From Campylorhamphus procurvoides (taxonomy: Eukaryota > Chordata > Aves > Passeriformes > Dendrocolaptidae), in NCBI GenBank assembly GCA_013396655.1, contig WBMV01000073.1:959792-1023791 (forward strand): a DNA stretch of 64,000 nt, given 5' to 3'. The notes beneath the pieces are model-generated. The model saw only the letters and a program-made list of their open reading frames with translations. It was not told where the DNA came from and searched no databases. This document shows, piece after piece, positions 54,014-64,000 of this stretch (position 1 is the first letter of the stretch; every line of letters starts with the position of its first letter). Position numbers and translations under genes: made by a program.

Positions 54014-57000
54014 TGACACTCTGGCCTGACCACAGCTAAATCAATTGCTGGTGGTCTTTTTAATTGTCACAGACTGGGGAATGATGAATGTGCTCGTGGC
54101 AAACAGGTGTGGAGCAGGCATGGAGAGAGGAGACATGGCTGAGCTTGGTGGTGGCCTCAGTGTAGGTCAGCAGACAGAACAAACAGACTTTAAACTGCTC
54201 CATAAACTGACAATCATTTAAAAAGCATCTTGCAGTCCTGGCTGCAAAACAGAATTACTGATCCCCCAGGTCTTTGAGTGTTTCCATATCCTTCACCATC
54301 CCCATGCCTCTACTCCATCCTGCTCCCTTGATTATTCACTAAATGTTATGGAAGAAGCATCTGGTGGCCTTTGATGACAGCAGTCAGTGGGATGCTGTGA
54401 GAGAAGAGGGGAGTCTTGAGACAGGAGTGTTTTCCAGAGGCACGAGGTGTGCTGCCAGACCTCGACATGTGCAGTTTTCCTTTTCACAGTTTCGGTGAGT
54501 GCCTCTACAGCTGCCAATCTTGAGGAGGCCTTTCTGCCAGCATCGCTGTTGATTACCCCCTCACAGTGAGTCTGTCAACACTGTGCTTGCAGCCACCTGC
54601 TCTGGCAGGTCTGGACATTTGGCCAGTTCTTGTTTGCAGAGAGCTGATGGTTGCAGTGTGTTTTCACCCAGGTTTCCAGCTCAGGTCCTTGACAACAAGA
54701 ACTCTCATCCAGCTGCATAAACATGTTCTGTGAGTCCTGCTGTCCCACTTCAGGTACCCAAACGCCTCTGGACCCTGAAGGTCAGTGCCTGGCGTATTCT
54801 GGGAATCCACGTTGAGGAGGAAGTGTCTGCAGACACGGTACTCCTTGCAGTGACAAGGTGACAAGTACCTGGCATTGAGTGGTGAGCCTGGGCTGTGCAG
54901 AAATGGAGAGAGCTCAAAGCAACAAATTGCCAGCCAGAACCAGACCCTTCACTACAAAAGAGGAGGATTATTGAGAGCTCTGATTGCAGAAGCATCTGTG
55001 AAGATGCTTGAAGAGCTCCATGCCTCCTCAACACAGCCCCTTCTTAGGAAATTTTCCTATAGCAGCTCTGTCTCTCCAGCAGTCGCACAGCAACTTCATT
55101 GCAGAGCAGGGAAAGGGCAGGTCTCTCTCCTCCTTCCGCAGGAAAGGAAGCCAGTCCTGGTCTGCAAATGATGGCACTCAGCACATGGGACGTGGTCTGT
55201 GGCTGTCTGCTGGCAGTGGTGGAGGATGGTGGAGCAGCACTTGCTGCTGTCACATTCTGAGCGGGTCCTGCAGGGCTGATGCTTTTATTCCCCATCAGCC
55301 ACTGGCTGCTGCAACCCCAGCACAGGGAGGCTGTATCAGTCACCTCCAACACCTGCAGTGAGCCATGGAGAGCTCCAGAAGGCAAGGTGTCCAGGCCTCC
55401 TCCAGAGAGGTATTTGCAAAAGATGGATGTGATCTGCTGGGATCATTAAGGAGAAGTGAAAAAAGGGCAGCAATACCTACTCCCCCAGGAGGGAAATCCA
55501 TCTCTGGTAACTGAGTGCAACAAGGCCATGTCAACCTCCACCTCCCGCTCCCACTGGCAGTATGCTGCTCGAGAAGGTGATCCCTTCTCCCCTGTATCCT
55601 CTGAGGAAGCTGCTTTATCACCAGAAAGCTGACTTCTTTAACCACCTCCAACACAGATAATATCCCAGCTCCCTATGTCCTTTCATTTACTAAGCCCTTG
55701 AGCTTCCTTCAGGGTTGGTGTCAGACTCTCCCTGCTCAGCAAAATCTCAGTTTTACATCTCTGCCCTGTGCTTGGTGCAGGCAGCAGCTCTGTCTTCTCT
55801 GGGCTATGTTGCTCTGACACAGTGCTCTGGTTTGTGCTCTCTACTTGCTATGGCACCACTGCTTCCCAGCCCATTCCAGGAGCATTCCCAGCTCCTGGAG
55901 ATGACCTGGTCTTGTGTTTGGTGGCACCAGGTCTTGCTTCCCAGTCACTGGAGGAAACCAAGCTGTGTTTCCAGGCAGCTGTCATGGCTCTGTCACCACA
56001 GCCAGAGAAGCTGGAGAGAAACAAGATAATTGAATTCCACATGGCCCTGGAATTGTGCTCCTGAGCAGGCTGTGGGGCTGAAACCACCCTTTGCCCTGCT
56101 GAGCACCCAGGTCAGTGTGGTGGAGAGCTGGTGTTCCTGCTGCCACCAGGACTATGTCAGCTATGCTGAGCTGGCCATTGTCTGTCACTCACACATCCCA
56201 GCCTGGCCTTTCTCCAGCCTCACAATCCCTTTTCAGATGAGTGTGGTTTTAATGTCTGTTCTTCAGATTCTTAGGGAAGGACCTTGGGCTTTGCAAAGCT
56301 GAATCCAGCACAGGTGGGCAGAGTGTGAAGCAGTTGGGATACAAAGGCAAAGCCTTTGTCCCCAGCCAGGGTCCCTCACACAGCAATTGCACAACCCTGG
56401 AGCCTATTCCTTGGAGTTTGCCTCCACTGGGCTGTGCAATGTGTTATACCATCCACCCACCTCTTCTGCTGCTGCGTGTGCTGGTTGGCCATGGTTGGGA
56501 GGCCAAGTGGTGTTTCTTAGACATCCCTCATCTGTTGTCAGTGACAGTGAGTGTTTGTGGCATGGAGGTTGTTAACTGCTCTGTCCAGCTACACTGCAGG
56601 CTCATAGACATCCATTTTTCATCTCTCCATCAGTACTGTGGAGGAGCCGCTCAGGTGAGCATGAATTGGTCCAGCTGTTTGCTGGAGAAACATCCACCAG
56701 CCATTTCTAAGCAGAATGCATCCCCTTAGCTAGTGTTCCTACCATGGTAATTCAGGAAGTTTTAATCCCTTTTCTGCTGGGGGAAGCACACACTGCCATC
56801 CACCCCAACAGAGCCAGCCCACAGCAGCTTCCACCGAGTCAGGAGTCACTCACCTTTAGCCAGGAGCCAGGCAGCTGTTGAAATCCCTTCACACTACACA
56901 CAAATTAGGCATTGAAAACACTCATTACAGCCAACATGACACGCCTTCATTATTGCAGAATAATTGTCTGAAAGGCTCAGCTCGAAGCACAAGCTTCACT

Positions 57001-57039
57001 TGGTGCAGGAATGTGATAAAAAGAAAACAGGAAGTGCAA

Positions 57040-57310
57040 TCAATGCTTGTAATCCTTTTAAATAAAAAGGTACTTGCTAGTAGCTGCCAACATCTTTAAA
57101 AAGCTGTGATTTCCCCGGAGAGAGCCCTTATCAGCTATGACTGCGTGTCATTCTGGCTGTCTGTCAATCCATCAGACTTCAGTGCCACTGACATTAAGAA
57201 GCCAGGCGTTAAGATTATCACATTTACCCGTAATGTAGCACAGATTGTGTTGACATTTGGGAAGTATTCCACCACAGGAGCCATTTGACTTCAATGCTTT
57301 CTTTCTGAAG
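57040..57310. promoter_or_regulatory. Candidate conserved non-coding element
   Basis: An AT-richer block of about 250 bp including CTTATCAGC (GATA-type core, 57127), GTCTGTCAATCCATCAG, GCGTTAAGATTATCAC (57207) and CATTTACCCGTAATG. A homeodomain and GATA mixture in a stretch with no repeat features looks enhancer-like. Inference only. Confidence 0.33.
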
Positions 57311-57630
57311 AAACAAATGCTTTGAAATATTTGAGGGCAGGAGCCTGCTCTGCCTGCAGGGTGCTGGCGTGGGGAGCAGGAGGAGGCTGAGGGTGTGTGG
57401 GCAATGACCGTGAGCAGGAGGGATGCCAACCATGCCGTAGGAGTGGGAAGCAGACCCAGGCTCTGAGGGGGCTGTGGCAGGGCTGGGTCCCAGAAATGCT
57501 TTCCCATTCTTTCCCAGCACCTGTCACAGAACAATGAGGTACTTGAGCTGGCTGAGGAGAGTTTCCCTGTGCCCACTCAGGCAGGTGTGCAGCACTTGCT
57601 GTGCCATAGGGACCCAGAGAGCAGCACTCT

Positions 57631-57685
57631 CTTTCTTCTCTGCACTGTCCTTTCTCCTCTGCACTGTCCTTTCTTCTCCTGGCAC
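57631..57685. repeat. Tandem repeat, 19-bp unit, about 3 copies
   Basis: CTTTCTTCTCTGCACTGTC at 57631-57649, then CTTTCTCCTCTGCACTGTC at 57650-57668, then a partial copy CTTTCTTCTCCTGGCAC at 57669-57685. A pyrimidine-rich local duplication. Confidence 0.85.
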
Positions 57686-57749
57686 TCCTACTCCCAGGAA
57701 GGCCTTGGCTCTGTCCACAATGGAGAAGGGGATGTTCCAGGCTAGGCCA

Positions 57750-58000
57750 TAGAAACAATGGTAAATGACCTGAAATGAACTGATTAATCTCTTTAAATAA
57801 CTGTGAAACCGTTCTCCAGAAAAAGTTAATCTACTCTAAATGGCTCTGGTGCTTTTTCTGGGCTCCAATCAATAAGTGGTCGCTTGCTTTTCATGTGTAA
57901 TTCACAGTAATTGCAAAAGAACGTTTTCTGAAGAAAATGACACTCTGCAAGCAGAAATGTAAAGAGGCATAAGGACCAATTGTCTTTAAATCCCAGCACA
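57750..58000. promoter_or_regulatory. AT-rich block, candidate conserved element
   Basis: Contains GAACTGATTAATCTC, TTTAAATAAC, AAAAGTTAATCTAC, GCTCCAATCAATAAGTGG (57864-57881) and CATGTGTAATTCACAG. Low GC, no repeat character. One of the more convincing enhancer-like blocks downstream of the gene, by composition only. Confidence 0.33.
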
Positions 58001-58559
58001 AGGCACACTGTCAGATGTGCTGGTGAGCTGGAGGTGCTGCGGCATCACAGCTCTGTGTCCTGGGTTCCTCTTTGGGAAGCTGCTGGAGGTGTTGGAGCAT
58101 GTTGTGTCCAGATGGTTTGGTTGGGAAGCTCAGCTGCTTCCAGGTCTGGCTGCCAGGACCTTGGCCCGTGGACACCCAGTCCACCAGCTGCAGAGAGAAG
58201 GTGGCTGCAAGATTACAAGTTTAGGCAGAGATACATCCCTTTCCTGCCACCACAGACATTGCTGGCACTTGAAGGCAGCTGTGCTCCCTGCCAGGCTGTC
58301 CCATCCAGGCCAGCACTGCCCCTGCAGAGTAGCATTCTGCCATCACCCAGGGCTTCTGTGGTTCAGGATGGGCCCTGTGTGCAGAGCTGGTGCTGCTTAG
58401 CACAGGTCACATCCCCAGGTCTGTTCTGTACCCTTCATCTCCTGCTCAAGTTTTCCCCAGACAGAATTACCCCACCCTTACCCAGCCTCGAGCCATGGCT
58501 GCCTGATAGTGGGACAGGCACCCCCTTCCAAGGAGTCCACTGCTTTTCCATCATATGCT

Positions 58560-58885
58560 GTAAAACCAGAGCATAATTTTCCAGGATGTCATTCTAATTC
58601 TAGTGAGAAAGCTTATTACTTGTGATTTATCCATAAAAAAGCATGGTGAGTTAGGCCCGTGTGTCTCTGGGTTTGTGCATCAATCCATCCCGGGGGTGGC
58701 AGGCTCTCCGCAGGGCAGGGGGAGCAGATCCAGGGGCTGAGGTGAGCATGCCACTGTGATTGACATGCTGCTTTTACTGGCTGTAAAGCCTCTGACATAT
58801 TCCTTTTGGCTCGGTGCAGATCTGCACTGCTGAGCTCCAGCACAAATGTCATTAAAACATGTTCTACCCATGGTACCTATAAATA
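58560..58885. promoter_or_regulatory. Two AT-rich patches, candidate conserved element
   Basis: First patch about 58560-58645 (GCATAATTTTCC, TCATTCTAATTCTAG, AAGCTTATTACTTG), second about 58750-58885 (TGATTGACATGC, AATGTCATTAAAAC, CTATAAATAATTGAGG), with GC-rich sequence between. Inference only. Confidence 0.28.
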
Positions 58886-60240
58886 ATTGAGGCAGCAGGT
58901 CTGCACTGAGCTCTGTGCTGCAGCTTTCTGCTCCTCCAGTGAGGGGACCAGGAAGATGACCTCTCCTCCCACTCACTATCTTTGATGTGAAGGGGCACCT
59001 GGCGCTTGTCCCCACGCTCATTTCTCTGCTTGCTGCATTCCCAGCCCATGCAGGAGATCCCAAAGCTGGGGGGTCTGGGGTGCTCCCTGCAGGGAGGTGA
59101 ATCCAGACCACTGGACTCCAGACCTTGCCATTATGGGCTGTTAACAGTGTCTGGGTCCTGCACAGAGCACTGCTGTGTGTAGGTGTGTGTGGAGCACCTG
59201 GCATGCAAGTAGAGGGGCCCCAGGACTCCTGGGGTGGGCAGTGGTTCCTGGCTGCCAATGCCCACCACTTCCCAACCTGCTCAAAGTTCCAGAGCTGCCC
59301 AGGGCAGCGCCTGCAGGTCTCACTGCATCAGCGTGGGGCCTGCCCAGGTAAATGCTATCTGAAATAATGCATTTGGATGCATTTCCAATACTGTCACTAA
59401 ACGTGTGGGAAATACACAAGCCTGAGAGGGAAATCCATGGCTGAGGATGCTTGTTGCTGTTGTGGCTTTGGTAGTGTAATCCACCCCCAAGCACAGTTTT
59501 CCTCACCTGGCCAAGGGTGATGGGAGCATCCTGTCCCTGTGTGAGAGCCAGCACAGTGTAGTGCTACTACTACCCATCCATTCATGGTTCAGACCACTCT
59601 AGTCTTTCTCCAAGTCCTGGCACAAAGAGTGAGTGCCATTCTTGATTTGGGCTCCTGCAGACCAACAGGCAAGGGCCATGAGCTGGTGGATGAGCTTGCC
59701 TGAGGGAAGGCAGCAGTCTGAGACACCTGCGTGGGACACCCATGTGGGACACCAGCAGGTTTCCCTGTCCCTGGTGAGAGGGCCAAGCTCACACCTTCAG
59801 CACCAGCCCCCTGCACCTCCCATCAGGCAGTTCTGGTTCCCTTCAAGCCCACAAACAAATTTTTTCTTTCCTTCCTTCCTTCTCATGACAACCACCAGCT
59901 CCCCCATGCCAGTGGGAGTCATTTGCAGGCGTCACACTGGGAACTTGCAGTATAAATACAGAGTGCTAATACCCCACTTTGCTGCACTGGAAGCAGTGAC
60001 CCCAGGGTGACACCATTCCCCTGGCAGCCTGCACCCATCAGCCTGAACCCAGACACTGCTCAGCTTCACAGCTCCTTCCACCTCCCTGGATTCAGGTGAG
60101 TGCACATGCAAGGGAACTGTGTCATGGCCACACACAGAGGTCTCCCCATTGCCCAGCACAGAGATGTGCACGGAGCCCTAGCAGAGTGTTCTGGTGATGG
60201 AGGAACCCTCTCCAGTCCCAGTGGCATGCCCTGGGTAGCA

Positions 60241-60390
60241 GGGCTGAGTGTGCCTGTGCACACACGTGTGTGCAGCGGTGTGCACGTGCAGAGGCAGGTG
60301 CTGTCTGCGTGTGGAGGCGTGCAGCCATGCAGAAGCATGTGTGTGCTGAGGCAGACACTGCGCTGTGCAGCGTGTGTGTGCCCTGACAGA
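60241..60390. repeat. GT/GC-rich low-complexity tract
   Basis: Irregular GTGTGTG, GTGCACGTG and GTGCAGCG runs (for example CACACACGTGTGTGCAGCG from 60259), about 150 bp. Alternating purine-pyrimidine sequence with no exact repeat unit. It could form Z-DNA, but that is inference. Confidence 0.55.
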
Positions 60391-61639
60391 TCGGGAAGGT
60401 GTATTAAATAGCAGCTGTCGGGCTCTTCCCAGGCACAGCGGTAACACAATTGGGACCATTGTGATGTCTTCTTAATTTAAACTCGTGTTGTCTTTCAGCC
60501 ACGTGCTAATGAGGGCTAATGGGGAGATCATTTGTTGTTTGCCAGCATCGCTGTGTGCATTGCCACGGCTCTGTCACTCCTGCAGCCTGGCTGTCCTCAC
60601 TGGCTGGTGTCTTTCCCTGCCATGCTGCTCTGATGGGAAAAGGGCTTGGGGTCTGCTCCCTCGGGAGAGAACTCTGGTGCAGCATGTCAAAAACTGCTCC
60701 AGTGAGACAACTTCTCCAACCACAGAGCAGCAGGACTAATTTGGGGAGCCGAGCCTCCTGGTGCTGTTTGTGAACAGTGCCCGGGGTCTCCAGAGCTCCC
60801 TTGTGTTGCAGCATCAACAGCCCCAAAAGCCTGATCAGCCCCTGTGGCTGGGACACCTGTGGTGCTGCCATGGCCCCTCCTGCCCCTGCAGCCCCAGGAC
60901 AGCCACACTTCTCACAGGGAAGGGACAGCCAACTGCTCATCTGGTCCATGTCACCCCTCATGCTGCCCTGTTTTGCCTCAGGGTCTGCACAGGGCACAGG
61001 GGTCACTGGTAACCTGAGGAGTGATGGTTTGTCCACATCTCAGTACATTTTGTCACCTGCATGCCCATCCTGGCAGGAATGGCCATGGTGCTGGTGCTTG
61101 GGGATGGAGCAGCTCTGCATGGGACACCTCTGCTCCACAGGGCTGCTATGGGCTTCACAGCAAGGATGGAGTTCCAGGAGCAACCTGAGGCGCATCGTCC
61201 CTCCCTCTCCCTCCCTGTGCCCTGCTCTCCCTGCTCCACAGCTGCAGGGTGCCAGCTGTGCAGCAGGACCCTGTCCCAGGGGCTGGTGGAAGGAGCCCAA
61301 TGGATGCCAGTGCCAACCTGTTAGAGTGGGAGCAGGAGTGGGAGCGGGGCACAGGGAGCTCCACGGTGGCAGCATCCCTAGAGCTGCTTTTCCCAGCACT
61401 AACCCACACATTTATCAGGATTAATGAAGCATGCAACAAACAGATCGGGGAGGCAAAGAAAGCAGCAGACAGAGACAGTGGCTGGCAGCAGGCAGAGAGA
61501 GATGAGGGGGCGTGCTGTGTTGACAGGGGAGCAGTGGCACAAAGCCACATATGCACTAGCTAGCCAGAGCTCCATGTGAGCAGTGCAGCTCCCTGGGTAC
61601 ATGCTACCAAATTCCTGCCTGGACACATGGGAATTCTCA

Positions 61640-62110
61640 TGTTTGCTCATCATTATTCACATAGGCATGAAGAAAAGAGAGGCAGTCTTACCAGAGATCA
61701 GCCATCAATGCCTGAAAAAGGCCATTGAATACTAACACAGCCACTTATGCCATATTTGCATACTTGCTTAATAAAAAATTATGGCCGTTCAAAGCCCAAT
61801 CATTAATTACCCAGCATATTTTTGTTTAACTCCCTCCTTTTTTATTACAGACTAAGCTGTTTTCCTGCTTATTCAGCAAAAACTCCCTACTCTTCCACCA
61901 GGATGAGACGTGCAATAAATATGTACTTATTAAGTGTGCATTACAACTGCATGAGCTGGGAGAAGTAATAACAGGCCCAACATAATGCTGAAGTATTTAT
62001 GCATGTACCTAGGGCCACTTTAGCTATTTATTTTCACAAAGAAATTAAATTAGATAGTTTGATAGCTCTCAGTGTGATTATGGTGGGAATTTACATAAGG
62101 CCCAGCCTGT
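61640..62110. promoter_or_regulatory. Long AT-rich block, strong candidate for a conserved element
   Basis: About 470 bp of low GC in GC-rich surroundings. Includes a perfect octamer ATTTGCAT (61754-61761), CCCAATCATTAATTACCC (about 61796-61813), GCAATAAATATG, GTGCATTACAACTGCATGAG and CACAAAGAAATTAAATTAG (62036 on). No transposon features were seen. The best non-coding candidate downstream of the gene. Confidence 0.38.
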
Positions 62111-62274
62111 CAGGTTGGGGAGGTGTGAAGGCACAAGTGCACAGGGAGGACAGGCTGCCAACGTCCTGCCAAGCCACATGTGCAGGGCACAACCCCCTGC
62201 CAGAAGGGTCAGTGCCCAGTCAACCTGCTCTGCCTCCCAGCCAGACATCCCATGGGGACACCAGCCAGGCAGGG

Positions 62275-62374
62275 TGGACACCAGGTAGTGAGGATGGACA
62301 CCAGGTAGTGAGGATGCACACCAGGCAGTGAGGATGCACACCAGGCGGTGAGGATGGACACTGGGCAGGCAGAA
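62275..62374. repeat. Minisatellite, 20-bp unit, about 5 copies
   Basis: Unit TGGACACCAGGTAGTGAGGA at 62275-62294 and 62295-62314, then variants at 62315-62334 and 62335-62354 (TGCACACCAGGC[A/G]GTGAGGA) and a decayed fifth copy to 62374. A related half-copy precedes it at about 62254. Open frames through it on both strands are products of the repeat. Confidence 0.93.
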
Positions 62375-62717
62375 TGTGGCTGCTCACTGCTGGGACCACC
62401 CAGTGACTCTTTGTGGGAAAGGTGGCCCTTGGAGAAAAACACTGGGGACATGAAGAGAAGCAAGTTTTCTCAGGAAAATTGCCATTTCAAATCCTTCTCA
62501 CTTGAAAGAATCCCAGCTTCTTTGTGAGTGTTTAACACCCACTCTCCATAGATGCCTTTGACAGGAGATATGACATCTGCTCCAGACAGGAGAAGGGATG
62601 GGGAGGGCAGGGCCACCCCCCTACACCCCATGGCCCTCACTGCCCTGCAGGAGGCTCCGCAATTAGTGAGCGACCTGATTAGCTCTGATTGCACACCCGC
62701 CGCCCGCAGCGGTGAGA

Positions 62718-62801
62718 GCCTGCGGCACTGCCTGCAGTGCTGCCTGTAGTGCTGCCTGCGGCGCTGCCTGCACTGCTGCCTGTGGTGCTGCCTGCACTGC
62801 T
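62718..62801. repeat. Tandem repeat, 12-bp unit, 7 copies
   Basis: Seven 12-bp units of form GCCTGCNNTGCT: copies start at 62718, 62730, 62742, 62754, 62766, 62778 and 62790, differing mainly at two positions. The minus strand reads as an Arg/Gln-rich run (QCRQ.. type), an artefact of the repeat and not a gene. Confidence 0.93.
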
Positions 62802-62866
62802 GCCAGCTCTGCCCCACCATGACCCCACACCAGCCCTGGGGACCACCCCAGGGCACTGCAGAGGGC

Positions 62867-62942
62867 ACCAAGCCTGGGGGCACCAAACCTGGGGTCACTG
62901 AGCCTGGGGGGACACAGCCCAGGGAGGACTGACCCTGGGGGC
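62867..62942. repeat. Degenerate tandem repeat, 15-17 bp unit
   Basis: GCACCAAGCCTGGGG, GCACCAAACCTGGGG, TCACTGAGCCTGGGGGG and two more decayed copies follow one another, with variable length. It adjoins the 12-bp array, so this region of about 0.7 kb is a small repeat cluster. Confidence 0.75.
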
Positions 62943-63059
62943 CACCCACCTGTTCACACAAGGCTGGGGCCACCTGCAGCCCCCGCTGCTCCCCAGAGAG
63001 TGGTGTCCCCTTGCACTTGTCCCCTTGGTGTCTGACATCCCCCCATGCCTGTCCTGTGG

Positions 63060-63365
63060 GTTCCTGATGTCTCCAAGTTATTAAAGATGGGATTTTTAAA
63101 TAGCACAAAAGATGTACAAGTTTTGCCATGTCAGCACGGGGGAGTGACAGGAGCTGCTGGGAACCAGCCCAGCCCTGCCAGTGACAGTGTCCTTTAATTA
63201 CAATTGATGACCTGGAATCTCCCTTCCCTAGTGCTCACCAGCTCATTGCCTCACGGCAGGACATTGGGATCCCAGGCCCCATCCAACCCTTCCCTGGACT
63301 CGGGTGCAATCTGCTCTGCTCCTCTAATTGCACACATTTTATCCAATCGAAACGAAACATTGGCA
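63060..63365. promoter_or_regulatory. AT-richer block, candidate conserved element
   Basis: Includes AAGTTATTAAAGATGG (63075), GTCCTTTAATTACAATTG (63189-63206) and CTCTAATTGCACAC with CCAATCGAAACG (63321-63355). No repeat was recognised. Inference from composition. Confidence 0.27.
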
Positions 63366-64000
63366 AAATGCCTTCCCAGGAAGGCAGAGGTGTCTCGGAG
63401 AAGTGCCCTATGCCTGGCCATCCATGCATGCTGCAGCATCGTGGTCCTGGTCACCCCGTGCCCTTCAGCAGCTGCTTCCAGTGGGGGCTTGTAGAGAAAC
63501 CAGCAGCTGCCAGATACGGGGTAGTGTTTGCTGGCAAAGGAAGTGAGAGGAAAACTGTCTCTGCCTGGGGCACAGCTCAGTTGGAAGCACATGAGCTGAG
63601 CACCAGGGCTGACCATGGATGTGCTGGCTTGCCAAGAGGAGTGTGAGAACCACCGCTCACTGGTGGAACAGGAGGGAGCACAGCTCAGCAATTACAGCAC
63701 AATTAGCTCAAACAGCAGGTTGATTGTAAATTGCAGCTCTGTGCCAACTACAAGTACGGAGCGAATGGCTGGCGGGAGCTCTCCCGCAGCCCGGCTGTCT
63801 CTGCTCGGGTCCGAGCCAAGTGGGAGGTGTAGAGCAAAGGCTCAGAGCATCCCCTGCGAGGTGTCCTGGCACCTGGCCCCTCACTCCACCCCCTCGGGCT
63901 GCTGTGGACACAGGAGAGGTGGTGAGGAGCCCCATGGGCTTGCTGGGGCATGGTTCCTCTACGGAGGGCTGCCAGGAGCCACTCTGCAGGCAGGAGTTGT

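Larger units (their letters stand above)
52766..64000. other. Intergenic region downstream of CDH22
   Basis: Both strands were read for exon-like frames with splice sites and none was recognised. In human the gene on the 3' side of CDH22 is, as I recall, CD40 in tail-to-tail orientation. No TNF-receptor cysteine repeat is visible here, so any such gene would lie past the right end. Contents are a CR1 copy, AT-rich blocks, a GT-rich tract and three tandem repeats (all listed). The rest shows nothing I can support. Confidence 0.7.

Noticed and set aside
57980..58576. 198-codon plus-strand frame downstream of CDH22
   Set aside because: No domain or splice context; overlaps other chance frames.
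60777..61424. 215-codon plus-strand frame downstream of CDH22
   Set aside because: Composition typical of chance translation; no homology recognised and no promoter or splice evidence.
7646..61761. Enrichment of perfect POU octamers (7646, 37412, 61754)
   Set aside because: About two matches are expected by chance on both strands in 64 kb, so three is not significant by itself.
62470..63129. 219-codon minus-strand frame
   Set aside because: Much of it is translation of the 12-bp and 15-bp tandem repeats; no domain.
52766..64000. Exons of a tail-to-tail neighbour such as CD40
   Set aside because: No TNF-receptor cysteine pattern, membrane segment or TRAF-binding motif could be found on the minus strand.
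1..64000. CRISPR array, bacterial operon, phage or plasmid features
   Set aside because: The sequence is a vertebrate intron-exon gene with LINE remnants; no direct-repeat/spacer array or prokaryotic gene order exists.
1..64000. tRNA or rRNA genes
   Set aside because: No intact A-box/B-box pair within a clover-leaf fold and no ribosomal RNA signature was recognised by eye; small hairpin RNAs cannot be excluded without folding.

Overview
The window holds one recognisable protein-coding gene: an almost complete, plus-strand orthologue of CDH22 (cadherin-22, also called PB-cadherin), a classical type II cadherin. Eleven coding exons between 230 and 50407 join through GT-AG splice sites, with matching phases, into one 801-codon reading frame. 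A 3' UTR of about 2.35 kb ends at a canonical AATAAA at 52742. The internal exon lengths (295, 120, 168, 188, 254, 137, 122, 118 and 252 nt) are those of the conserved type II cadherin gene plan. The start codon lies in an exon that appears to follow an intron, so promoter and first non-coding exon are probably to the left of the window.

The organism is most likely a bird. There are CR1 LINE 3' ends, including a long one at 53483-53863 with the usual avian terminus; the gene is compact compared with the mammalian one as I recall it; and the flanks are GC-rich and poor in repeats. A turtle or crocodilian also carries CR1 and cannot be fully excluded. The species cannot be named from the sequence.

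Layout: 1-180 upstream intron or 5' UTR; 181-442 signal peptide, short propeptide and start of EC1; 4338-49868 the extracellular domains and membrane span, in exons separated by introns of 280 bp to 9.6 kb; 49869-50407 the whole catenin-binding tail in one exon; 50408 to about 52765 3' UTR; 52766-64000 intergenic, with a CR1 copy, several AT-rich blocks and three small tandem repeats near 62.3-62.9 kb. I found no second gene, no tRNA or rRNA, and no CRISPR. The introns and intergenic part hold AT-rich, homeodomain-motif-rich blocks that look like conserved non-coding (enhancer) elements; that is a judgement from composition only.

The product would be a membrane cell-adhesion protein: five calcium-dependent cadherin repeats with the type II adhesive Trp pair, one transmembrane helix, and a tail with p120-catenin and beta-catenin binding regions. 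I see no previously undescribed biological system. The points most worth checking are a possible short-tail isoform by retention of intron 10, an in-frame uORF just before the start, a 360-codon antisense ORF in intron 3, an ancient transposon-like block in intron 3, and the AT-rich candidate enhancers.
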